Of a stretch of 64,000 nt of DNA, positions 36,400 to 43,972 are shown piece by piece; the stretch's first letter is position 1, and the number at the start of each line of letters is the position of its first letter. This DNA is from Phyllobacterium endophyticum (GTDB lineage: Bacteria; Pseudomonadota; Alphaproteobacteria; Rhizobiales; Rhizobiaceae). The position numbers were made by a program, and so were the translations under genes. The notes beneath the pieces are model-generated. The model did not search any database. It saw only the letters and a program-made list of their open reading frames with translations, and had not been told where the DNA came from. The stretch lies in contig NZ_PGGN01000001.1 of the NCBI RefSeq assembly GCF_003010935.1, forward strand, positions 62,001 to 126,000, given 5' to 3'.

Positions 36400-36693
36400 C
36401 TAGGCCGACGTGTCTCCATAGGCTTCGGCGAGGTCGTAAAGGCGTAGCAACTCCTGCTCGACTGCCGTGAAGAACGCCCCGACCTGCTCGTCCTGCTCAT
36501 CCTCCGCAACGCCTAGCCGGTCCAGATGGCGAAACAACATCTCGGCGACCATGTTTCGATACGCCTCGGCTTGGCGATCGGTGGTTTTTTCCATGAGCTT
36601 GGCCGCTACGTCGCGAACCTTGGCCACGCGTTTCGTCAACGGAAATGCTATGATCTGACATTGGATGGGGTATTCGGCTCCGAACATACTCAT
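36400..36693 (-). CDS. DUF6074-family small protein
   Basis: This 97-aa protein (QCQIIAFPLTKRVAKVRDVAAKLMEK, then YRNMVAEMLFRHLDRLGVAEDEQDEQVGAFFTAVEQELLRLY) matches a family of short cytoplasmic proteins known mainly from Rhizobiales and often near mobile DNA. The function is unknown. The frame is open upstream to 37023, but the extension is not protein-like; ATG 36693, or 36687, has GGAAAGAG directly before. It converges on the PepSY gene with a 43-bp gap. Confidence 0.7.
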   Translation of the reverse strand: MSMFGAEYPIQCQIIAFPLTKRVAKVRDVAAKLMEKTTDRQAEAYRNMVAEMLFRHLDRLGVAEDEQDEQVGAFFTAVEQELLRLYDLAEAYGDTSA

Positions 36694-36933
36694 ACTCTTT
36701 CCGGCCCGGCAAAACTTGCCGTAATTGCAGTTGATTCGCCCAACGATAAGACGAAGGTTCCTAACAATGTGTTCCGGTCTAACCGGTCGCTGTGAGCCGC
36801 CTCCTAACCAGCGTTCCGTAACGGTGACGAACAGATTGTGTGTAACGAAACCATAATATTGCCCGCTACGGCACGCATGCCTATTCAGGTTCAGGTATAG
36901 TGATTCGCATTCGTTACGGCGCAGACAGCAGAC

Positions 36934-37359
36934 ATGGCACTCAGCAATGCAGAGAGGCAGAGGCGGCACCGCGAACGGCAGAAGCAGAAGCTTGCCGTTG
37001 CTGCGCCCGACCTTGGCACCCAATACGAGAACGTCGGCGCTGATTTACGCAACAAGCTATATGCACTCGTCGACGACGAAAACGCCCGCAGGGAACGTTA
37101 CGTAACTGGAAAACCGGTAGCAAAGACCGATTTCCGCCGGGTGATTCTCGACATTGCCCTGAACGAAAATCGCTCCGGCATCGCCGATGCTGCACGCATG
37201 GTTCTCATTCAAGCGCTGTGCATGGGCGAAAGCTCCGAAAAGGAAATCATCGAAGCGCGGCGGCAAAAGCATGCTCATCTTGAGCAGACGACGGAAAAAC
37301 GTCCGAGGGAACAGGTAGCGCCACTTGCCCATTACCTGCGCGTTCCCAATTTCGGCTGA
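36934..37359 (+). CDS. Hypothetical protein with basic N-terminus
   Basis: This 141-aa protein begins MALSNAERQRRHRERQKQKLA, a basic start common to several uncharacterised rhizobial and phage proteins, followed by a helical region (LRNKLYALVDDENARRERYVTGK, then IADAARMVLIQALCMG). It may bind DNA, but no motif proves it. It is followed by an SDR gene 60 bp downstream. Codon use looks ordinary. The start and reality of the gene are moderately supported. Confidence 0.55.
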   Translation: MALSNAERQRRHRERQKQKLAVAAPDLGTQYENVGADLRNKLYALVDDENARRERYVTGKPVAKTDFRRVILDIALNENRSGIADAARMVLIQALCMGESSEKEIIEARRQKHAHLEQTTEKRPREQVAPLAHYLRVPNFG

Positions 37360-37419
37360 GCGACAAGCCTTCAGTTAAGTCCCATCTTGCGGGGTTGTCG
37401 ATAAACAAGGAGCATGACC

Positions 37420-38259
37420 ATGGCCCATCTCGCCTTCGCACCCTCAAATGTCGCAGTGATCACAGGAGGCGCGTCCGGCATCGGACTTGCGGCCGCGAAA
37501 CGTTTCGCCTCCATGGGTATGAACGTCGTGATCGCCGATCTTGGCGGCGAGAAGCTGGACGCGGCCTGCATTTCGGTATCTCAGCGCGGCGGGGGCGGAA
37601 GCGTACTCGGCGTGGCGACTGATGTAAGCAGCGTAGAAGATCTACAGCGGTTGCAACAAACCGTATTGCAGAAACTCGGCAGTGTTGACGTCCTGATGAA
37701 TAATGCGGGCGTTCAGCCGGGCAGCAGCATCTTTGATCCGCACAATTGGGCGCAGATACTCGATATCAATCTCTTCGGCGTCATCCGGGGCAGCCAGATT
37801 TTCGCTCCTGAGATGATCCGGCAGCAAAGACCGGGCCTCATCATCAACACCGGCTCCAAGCAGGGCATCACAACCCCGCCGGGAGACCCTGCCTATAACG
37901 TCTCGAAATCAGGCGTGAAGACCTTCACCGAGGCGTTGCAACATGAGTTACGTAACACAAAAAACTGTCAGGTAACGGCCCATCTCTTCATACCTGGATT
38001 CGTCTTTACGCCCCTGACCGCAGGTGAGCGCACCACCAAGCCGGCAGGTGCCTGGACACCGGAACAAACGGTCGATTTCATGCTGGAGCGCGTGTCGGCT
38101 GGAGATTTCTACATACTCTGTCCCGATAATGACGTGCCTCGCAGTCTTGATGAGCGACGCATTCTCTGGGCAGCCAACGACATCATCAAGAACCGCCCGC
38201 CTTTATCGCGGTGGCATCCGGATCATCAGGATGAATTTGCCGATTTCGCAAAAGAATAA
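37420..38259 (+). CDS. Short-chain dehydrogenase/reductase
   Basis: This 279-aa classical SDR has the cofactor motif TGGASGIG at the N-terminus, the NNAG motif in VLMNNAGVQPGSS, the catalytic Ser in INTGSKQG and the Tyr-Lys pair in AYNVSKSGVK. An Asp at the end of strand 2 (VVIADLGGEKL) suggests NAD preference. The substrate is unknown. ATG 37420 is chosen over 37414 because the AGGAG site then lies 7 nt upstream. Confidence 0.88.
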   Translation: MAHLAFAPSNVAVITGGASGIGLAAAKRFASMGMNVVIADLGGEKLDAACISVSQRGGGGSVLGVATDVSSVEDLQRLQQTVLQKLGSVDVLMNNAGVQPGSSIFDPHNWAQILDINLFGVIRGSQIFAPEMIRQQRPGLIINTGSKQGITTPPGDPAYNVSKSGVKTFTEALQHELRNTKNCQVTAHLFIPGFVFTPLTAGERTTKPAGAWTPEQTVDFMLERVSAGDFYILCPDNDVPRSLDERRILWAANDIIKNRPPLSRWHPDHQDEFADFAKE

Positions 38260-38424
38260 TTGCACAGCAGAGAGTCGTTAAGCCTCATACCTAAGGCGAA
38301 TTGAAGAAATCCCTATATCGAGATACAGCTTGTCGACGGCTCTCTGCCTCTAGCCTCGAATTACTCGGGGCGGAGTTGTGTATTTCAAACGGCTGATAAC
38401 GGCCACTAACACAGGACCGTCTGA

Positions 38425-38592
38425 ATGAATGCTAGTGCCCGTCCTGCTGCCTTCACCAGAGACGGTGCTCCGGCGATCGACCTTGTAGACGGCGACGACC
38501 TCTGTCAGCTTCTCAAGGAATTGCAAATTGGTGTGAAAGTTCAACTTGTTGAGGAAATCACTCTGGATTTGCAGGCCTTGTCCACGATTTAG
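38425..38592 (+). pseudogene. C-terminal remnant of an Mrr-like restriction endonuclease
   Basis: The 430-bp gap between the SDR and the M29 peptidase has no intact gene, but one frame reads DGAPAIDLVDGDDLCQLLKE followed by QIGVKVQLVEE, the C-terminal signature of Mrr-type restriction proteins (ATRDGAPxIDLIDGxxLCDLLK). A stop lies just before (TGA at 38422-38424), and the catalytic domain is not visible upstream. The fragment is therefore the tail of a decayed restriction gene. The rest of the gap shows nothing recognisable. Confidence 0.5.
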
Positions 38593-38692
38593 CCCGTTGT
38601 TGTGGCGAAACCAGCGTGGAAAGGCGAACTTGCCTTTTTGAGCAACCTGAAACTATGCTCCTGATCGTTTCATCGATCACGCTGGATTCGCA

Positions 38693-39943
38693 ATGACCTC
38701 ATCTCCCAAAATTCCCGCCGTCGATCCTGTCAAGCTCGACAGGCTGGCGGAAGTCGCCATCAAGATCGGCCTGCAGTTGCAGCAGAAGCAGGATCTCCTG
38801 ATCACCGCCCCACTGGCTGCAGTACCGCTGGTACGCCGTCTGACGGAGCATGCCTATAAGGCGGGTGCAGGTTTGGTGACCACGCTATACAGCGACGAAG
38901 AGACCACTTTGATGCGCTACAGGAACGCGCCGGATGATAGTTTCGACCGCGCCACCGGGTGGCTCTACGAGGGCATGGCTCAGGCCTTCTCCGCCAATAC
39001 AGCCCGGCTGGCCGTTGCGGGCGACAACCCGATGCTGCTTTCCTCCGAAGATCCGGAGAAGGTCTCCCGCGCCAACAAGGCTCAATCACGTGCCTACCAG
39101 CCGGCTTTGGAGAAGATCGTCAACTTCGAGGTCAACTGGAATATCGTTTCGTACCCGAATCCATCCTGGGCAAGGCAAGTCTTCCCTGATCAGGACCCGG
39201 AAGTTGCCGTCAGTCTGCTTGCAGATGCCATTTTCGCTGCATCGCGCGTCGATCGCGACGATCCTGTCGAGGCTTGGCGCGACCATAATTCCGCCCTGCA
39301 CAAGCGGAGAAATTGGCTGAATGCCCGCACGTTCTCCGCCCTGCATTTCAAGGGACCTGGCACTGATCTGACCGTGGGCCTTGCCGACGAACATGAATGG
39401 CAGGGCGGCGCTTCCCTTGCCAAGAACGGCATCACCTGCAACCCGAACATACCGACAGAAGAAGTTTTCACGACACCGCACGCGCTTCGGGTTCACGGGC
39501 ATGTTTCAAGCACGAAGCCGCTTTCGCATCAGGGCACCTTGATTGAAAACATCAAGGTTCGCTTCGAAGACGGAAGGATCGTCGAAGCAAAGGCGACGCG
39601 CGGCGAGGAAGTGTTCAACAAGGTTCTTGGTACTGACGAGGGTGCCCGCCGCCTGGGCGAAGTGGCGCTCGTTCCACATTCCTCACCGATTTCCGCCTCC
39701 GGCCTGCTGTTCTTCAACACGCTCTTCGATGAGAACGCCGCCAGTCACATAGCCCTTGGTCAATGCTATTCGAAATGCTTCGTCAACGGCGGAGAGCTTT
39801 CATCCGATGAAGTCGCAGCGCGCGGGGGCAACAAAAGCCTCATTCATATCGACTGGATGATAGGTTCCGGCGATATCGATGTCGACGGGATCAACAAGGA
39901 TGGCTCTGCGGTCCCTGTCATGCGTAAGGGCGAATGGGTTTGA
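38693..39943 (+). CDS. M29-family aminopeptidase
   Basis: This 416-aa protein is a leucyl aminopeptidase of the thermophilic type (M29, AmpS/PepS-like). Metal ligands are recognisable in NIPTEEVFTTP, RRLGEVALVPHSSPI, and the C-terminal HIDWMIGSGDIDVDGI; LHFKGPGTDLTVGL is the conserved strand preceding them. It would trim N-terminal residues from peptides in the cytoplasm. It begins 433 bp after the SDR, after an Mrr remnant. A convergent hairpin follows before a saccharopine-dehydrogenase-family gene. No clear ribosome site distinguishes alternative starts. Confidence 0.93.
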   Translation: MTSSPKIPAVDPVKLDRLAEVAIKIGLQLQQKQDLLITAPLAAVPLVRRLTEHAYKAGAGLVTTLYSDEETTLMRYRNAPDDSFDRATGWLYEGMAQAFSANTARLAVAGDNPMLLSSEDPEKVSRANKAQSRAYQPALEKIVNFEVNWNIVSYPNPSWARQVFPDQDPEVAVSLLADAIFAASRVDRDDPVEAWRDHNSALHKRRNWLNARTFSALHFKGPGTDLTVGLADEHEWQGGASLAKNGITCNPNIPTEEVFTTPHALRVHGHVSSTKPLSHQGTLIENIKVRFEDGRIVEAKATRGEEVFNKVLGTDEGARRLGEVALVPHSSPISASGLLFFNTLFDENAASHIALGQCYSKCFVNGGELSSDEVAARGGNKSLIHIDWMIGSGDIDVDGINKDGSAVPVMRKGEWV

Positions 39944-39956
39944 TCGGTTCAACTGG

Positions 39957-39980
39957 AAGGCCACCTGTCAAGATGGCCTT
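39957..39980. terminator. Convergent hairpin between the M29 and saccharopine-dehydrogenase genes
   Basis: AAGGCCA (39957-39963) and TGGCCTT (39974-39980) form a perfect 7-bp stem with a 10-nt loop in the 54-bp convergent gap. The T-tract is weak on both sides, so it is only a likely bidirectional terminator. Confidence 0.45.
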
Positions 39981-39997
39981 TCACCTGAAATAATGCG

Positions 39998-41101
39998 TCA
40001 AGCCACGAGCCGTCCAGCCGATTCCGCTTGTGCATAGGCCTTGCCGAAGCGATTGGAGAGGAATGCGTCCAGCGCGATGTCTTCCTGCTTGAGGAAACCC
40101 TGTTGAGGCAGATCACCCCTTGCCAGCATGTCCAGCACAGCACAGATCGCCGACGCTGTCGTGATCTGGATTCCGCTATAAAGCTGCGCGCCAATATGAC
40201 CGCTATAGACCTTGTTAGCATATGTTTCCTGGAGAAGGCGGCCTTTCTTGCGGCCACTGACCGTAACGAAGATCACCACGACGTCCTGCAGGGTCGAAGG
40301 CAAGGCATTTTCGAGAATGTCCTTGAATACGTCGCGGCGATCTCGCAGACCGAGATCGTTGAGCAGCGCCTTCATGATGGCCGCATGTCCGGGATAGCGG
40401 ATAGTGCGATAGTTCAGCGTACGTACCTTGCCCAGTAATGTTTCACACAATGTGCCCAGGCCACCGGAAGTGTTGAAGGCTTCATAGGTCACACCGTCCA
40501 GCGAGAATTCCTCACGCTCTTCCAGCGGTGGCACTTCGGTCAATTCGCCATCCACGATTGCTTCGCAGGGCTCGCAATACTCGTTGATGACACCATCCGT
40601 GCTCCAGGTGAGATTATAGTTGAGGGCATTGGATGGGTATTGCGGCAGCGCACCGACGCGCATGCGCACGCTTTCGAGCGTGTCGAAGCGCTTGGCAAGA
40701 TCATTGGCAACAATCGAGATGAAACCAGGTGCAAGGCCGCATTGCGGAATGAAGGCAGTCTTCGCAGTCTTCGCGAGTTCCTTGACGATTCGCGTGCTGG
40801 CGACATCTTCGGTCAAATCGAGATAGTGTACGCAGGATCTGGCAGCAGCTTCGGCTATGCGGGTGGTCAAATGAAATGGCGCTGCACTGAGGACGGCGAA
40901 TTTGCCATCGAGGATATTTTCGAGCGCGCCGGCTTCGGCAATTTCGATGCAGGCAGTCGCAACGAGCGGCGATACGTCCAGGGCATCGAGCTGAGCCTGG
41001 TGCCTGTCAACGACGGTAACTCTATAGTCCCCGGTACCCGACAATAGATTGGCGATTGTCCCGCCGATCTTTCCAGCGCCGACGACAACGATCTCTTTCA
41101 T
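39998..41101 (-). CDS. Saccharopine dehydrogenase-family protein
   Basis: This 367-aa protein has the NAD(P)-binding Rossmann start IVVVGAGKIGGTIANLLSGTGDYRVTVVDR and the saccharopine-dehydrogenase fold with CGLAPGFISIVANDLAKRF and STDGVINEYCEPCEAIVDGEL. In this family, members are lysine 6-dehydrogenases, saccharopine reductases or carboxynorspermidine dehydrogenases; the length and the C-terminal domain favour a lysine- or saccharopine-type amino-acid dehydrogenase. A divergent Lrp/AsnC regulator supports an amino-acid catabolic role. The exact substrate is unresolved. Confidence 0.82.
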   Translation of the reverse strand: MKEIVVVGAGKIGGTIANLLSGTGDYRVTVVDRHQAQLDALDVSPLVATACIEIAEAGALENILDGKFAVLSAAPFHLTTRIAEAAARSCVHYLDLTEDVASTRIVKELAKTAKTAFIPQCGLAPGFISIVANDLAKRFDTLESVRMRVGALPQYPSNALNYNLTWSTDGVINEYCEPCEAIVDGELTEVPPLEEREEFSLDGVTYEAFNTSGGLGTLCETLLGKVRTLNYRTIRYPGHAAIMKALLNDLGLRDRRDVFKDILENALPSTLQDVVVIFVTVSGRKKGRLLQETYANKVYSGHIGAQLYSGIQITTASAICAVLDMLARGDLPQQGFLKQEDIALDAFLSNRFGKAYAQAESAGRLVA

Positions 41102-41121
41102 GTGATTTCCCCTCGAAGATA

Positions 41122-41140
41122 CGAATTTGGTTCAATTTCG
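41122..41140. promoter_or_regulatory. Candidate Lrp operator
   Basis: In the divergent gap CGAATTTG (41122-41129), 3 nt, then CAATTTCG (41133-41140) form a nearly perfect inverted repeat, as Lrp/AsnC proteins prefer. It lies between the saccharopine-dehydrogenase-family gene and the lrp-like gene and could serve both. Confidence 0.45.
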
Positions 41141-41221
41141 CATATTGCTTGGCGGAATGAAGTCTATAAACTGACGAAACAACGCTTAAATTTGCACAAC
41201 ATGCCGACGGGATTAGTCATT

Positions 41222-41650
41222 ATGCTATCTGAAACCGACCATTCCCTCCTTTCACTATTACGCGAGAATGCAAGGGTCTCGACTGCGGATCTTGCCCGCA
41301 AGATGGGCTTGTCACGCACGACAGTGCAGAGCCGTATCGAGCGGCTGGAAAAGCGCGGCATGATAAGAGGGTATAGCGTTCAGCTATCGCCCGAATACGA
41401 GCAAAATCTTGTCAAGGCGCATGTGTTGGTAACCGCCTTGCCCAAACTTGCTACGAAGGTTGAAGCAGCGCTTCGAAGGATAGCTTGGGTCAGAACGCTT
41501 CATTCGGTTAGCGGCCAATTCGACATGATTGTCATTGTCGAAGCGCCATCCATCCAGGAACTGGACAAGTTACTCGATGAAATTGGTTCGCTCGATGGTG
41601 TCGAGCGCACCATGTCTTCGATCATTCTCTCCACTCGCATCGACCGTTAA
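41222..41650 (+). CDS. Lrp/AsnC-family transcriptional regulator
   Basis: This 142-aa protein has an Lrp winged helix at its N-terminus (TDHSLLSLLRENARVSTADLARKMGLSRTTVQSRIERLEKRGMIRGY) and an AsnC ligand domain (KAHVLVTALPKLATKVEAALRR, then SGQFDMIVIVEAPSIQELDKLLDEIG). ATG 41222 gives the usual length; the open frame begins at 41102 and an ATG at 41201 is possible. Divergent from the saccharopine-dehydrogenase-family gene, so it probably regulates that gene in response to an amino acid. Confidence 0.85.
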   Translation: MLSETDHSLLSLLRENARVSTADLARKMGLSRTTVQSRIERLEKRGMIRGYSVQLSPEYEQNLVKAHVLVTALPKLATKVEAALRRIAWVRTLHSVSGQFDMIVIVEAPSIQELDKLLDEIGSLDGVERTMSSIILSTRIDR

Positions 41651-41695
41651 AGCTTATATCCTTCTTGACTCCTGCTCCTTTGGGATTCCATAATA

Positions 41696-41710
41696 GAACA
41701 TATCATGAAC
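41696..41710. promoter_or_regulatory. LexA box before imuA
   Basis: GAAC (41696-41699), exactly 7 nt, GAAC (41707-41710): the alphaproteobacterial SOS box (GTTC-N7-GTTC in the other reading). It lies 17 bp before the imuA start, so DNA damage should induce imuA-imuB-dnaE2. Confidence 0.88.
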
Positions 41711-41727
41711 ATTGAAAGGTTACCGTA

Positions 41728-42513
41728 GTGACAACCGTCGATCTTGCGGCGTTGAGACGCGACATTGCGTCTCTTGGAGAGCCGGATGCGCTTGCAGCGC
41801 AGCGCTCCGCCTTTGACTTCGGCGATAGTGCTGTCGACCAAATCTTTCGAGCAGGCATGCCGCGTGGTGCTGTCCACGAAATCTTTGCCGAGGAATCAGG
41901 CGATGCTGGTGCGGCCACGGGTTTTGTCATTGCTCTTACCTTGCGGGCCGCCCCCTGCCACAGCCCTGTTCTTTGGCTTGAAGAAGATTTTAGCGCCCAG
42001 GAAAACGGCTTTCCCTACGCTCCAGGTTTGCAAAATATCGGGTTTGATCCCCAGCGCCTCATCATCGTGCGATGCCCCACACCGCAGGATGTTTTGAAAG
42101 CCGCTTCGGACAGCCTCGGCGTTCGAGGTACCGGTGCCGTCATCATAGCGCCGTGGAGCAGCCCGAAATGTCTTGACCTGAGCGCCTCGCGCAAATTGCT
42201 TCTCACAGCGCAACAAACCAATGTGCCTGCGTTTCTTTTGCGATTAGGCGCATGTCCCGGTGAAAATGCTGCTGTCACACGTTGGCTGATCCGCGCCGCA
42301 CCTTCGCAATCGAGTGGTGCCAATGCACCAGGACACCCGGTTTTTGACGCCACGCTCATCCGCAACAGACAGGGTATGACAGGCCATTGGATCCTGCAAT
42401 GGGAGAGTGACAATCATGTTTTCAGACAGGTCGAGCCGGTTTCTGGCGCTATGGTTTCCACATCTTCCTACCGATCGCCTCAAACGCGAAAATCCGGGAC
42501 GCGCCCATACTGA
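41728..42513 (+). CDS. imuA: ImuA, mutasome accessory protein
   Basis: ImuA (261 aa) is a RecA/SulA-like protein found only with ImuB and DnaE2. The sequence shows the family start LAALRRDIASLGE, the RAGMPRGAVHEIFAEE segment and a degenerate P-loop core (PVLWLEEDFSAQENGFPYAPGL). It supports translesion synthesis after DNA damage. The LexA box before it shows SOS control. It overlaps imuB by 98 bp, an unusually long but known type of overlap for this cassette. Confidence 0.9.
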   Translation: MTTVDLAALRRDIASLGEPDALAAQRSAFDFGDSAVDQIFRAGMPRGAVHEIFAEESGDAGAATGFVIALTLRAAPCHSPVLWLEEDFSAQENGFPYAPGLQNIGFDPQRLIIVRCPTPQDVLKAASDSLGVRGTGAVIIAPWSSPKCLDLSASRKLLLTAQQTNVPAFLLRLGACPGENAAVTRWLIRAAPSQSSGANAPGHPVFDATLIRNRQGMTGHWILQWESDNHVFRQVEPVSGAMVSTSSYRSPQTRKSGTRPY

Positions 42514-43972
42514 TCAGCATTTGGTCGTTGTGGACAAACTTGCCAATGCCCTGCGGTTGACGGCTGTCGATGAAAAAGCAGCCAAGGCAGGGCTTTACAA
42601 GGGCATGGCCCTCACGGATGCACGCGCGCAGTTTGAAAGGCTGGATATCGCTTTCGCTTCACCGCGCAAAGATGCTGTCCTGCTTGAAAAACTTGCCGAC
42701 TGGTGCGACCGCTATACCCCGATTGTCGCGCTTGATGAGCCTCATGGGCTCATTCTTGACCTGACAGGCTGCATTCATCTTTTTGGTGATGAAAATAGCC
42801 TCGTGCAGGATATTCACAAACGGCTTTTTCACAGCGGCATGATCGTCCGCAGTGCTCTTGCATCCAATCCCGCTGCAGCACGTGCCTTTGCCCGACATTC
42901 ACCCGGCGGCAATATTGCCATGAATGACGAAACGCACAGATTATATACTTTGCCGCTTCTCAGTCTTGATATTGAAGAAACTCATCTTGCCAGTCTCAAG
43001 CGAGCAGGTTTGCGTAGTGTGGGCGACATCGATGTCTTGCCCAGGGCTGCACTCACCGCCCGTTTCGGCGCAAGTCTTGTCGATCGTCTTGACGCATTAT
43101 TTGGAAGGCAGGATAAGCCCATCACTCCCCGCCGCATCGTTCCGGTCTGTCTGGTCGAGAGACGTATGGCGGAACCGCTGGTAGCGATGGAATCCGTTGA
43201 GCAGATACTCCTTTCCTTGAGTGATGAACTCTTTCATCGTCTGCAACAAAGAGTTGAAGGCGCTCGAGAGGTCGAAGCCTGCTTTTTTCGGGCTGACGGA
43301 GATGTCCGGCGTATAAGCATTCAGACCGGAAGGCCTGTCACCGAGACAAGGACTCTCTTCCGACTATTGAAGGAACGGCTTTCTACGCTCAGCGATCCGC
43401 TCGATGCCGGCTATGGTTTTGACATCATCAGGCTTGCCGCAGTCCTGGTCGAGCGAACCCAGGCCATTCAGAGAAGCCTCGATAACCGAACGCAGGAAAC
43501 AGAAGAAATCAACACGCTTGTCGATCGGCTTTCCATTCGTCTTGGTAGTTCCCGCGTGCTGCGCGCAGTTCCTGTAGACACCCATATTCCGGAACGCGCC
43601 GTTCTGATGGAGCCTGCGATCAAGGCAAAAAGCGATACTTCGTTTGAATGGCCCCTTGGTTCCCATCCTGATAATCCTCCGGAAAGACCTATCCGATTGT
43701 TCCAGCCCGCCGAGCGCATTGAAGTAACTTTCGAAGTCCCAGACGCCGCTCCCGCGCGATTTGTCTGGCGGCGAGTGCAGCACATAATTGTTCTTGCTGA
43801 AGGACCGGAACGCATTGCCCCCGAATGGTGGCGTGAACATGCTGGCGCTCTGACACGAGATTATTATCGTCTCGAAGACAATAAAGGCCGTCGTTTCTGG
43901 GCTTTCCGGGAAGGTTTGTATGAACGTGGCGATCCCGCGCCACGCTGGTTCCTGCACGGAATTTTTGCCTGA
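42416..43972 (+). CDS. imuB: ImuB, Y-family polymerase homologue
   Basis: ImuB (518 aa) is a DinB-like scaffold that lacks catalytic acidic residues in most members and links DnaE2 to the sliding clamp. It starts FLALWFPHLPTDRLKRENP, has the UmuC-like palm and thumb (LGIADR-like GLRSVGDIDVLPRAALTARFG) and a long C-terminal tail. ATG 42416 is chosen for GGGAGAG 9 nt upstream. It overlaps imuA (98 bp) and shares one base with dnaE2 (TGATG), which implies translational coupling. Confidence 0.93.
   Translation: MFSDRSSRFLALWFPHLPTDRLKRENPGRAHTDQHLVVVDKLANALRLTAVDEKAAKAGLYKGMALTDARAQFERLDIAFASPRKDAVLLEKLADWCDRYTPIVALDEPHGLILDLTGCIHLFGDENSLVQDIHKRLFHSGMIVRSALASNPAAARAFARHSPGGNIAMNDETHRLYTLPLLSLDIEETHLASLKRAGLRSVGDIDVLPRAALTARFGASLVDRLDALFGRQDKPITPRRIVPVCLVERRMAEPLVAMESVEQILLSLSDELFHRLQQRVEGAREVEACFFRADGDVRRISIQTGRPVTETRTLFRLLKERLSTLSDPLDAGYGFDIIRLAAVLVERTQAIQRSLDNRTQETEEINTLVDRLSIRLGSSRVLRAVPVDTHIPERAVLMEPAIKAKSDTSFEWPLGSHPDNPPERPIRLFQPAERIEVTFEVPDAAPARFVWRRVQHIIVLAEGPERIAPEWWREHAGALTRDYYRLEDNKGRRFWAFREGLYERGDPAPRWFLHGIFA

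Noticed and set aside
38350-38544. Minus-strand small open frame in the SDR-M29 gap
   Set aside because: The plus strand carries the recognisable Mrr-like fragment over most of this region; the minus frame has no motif.
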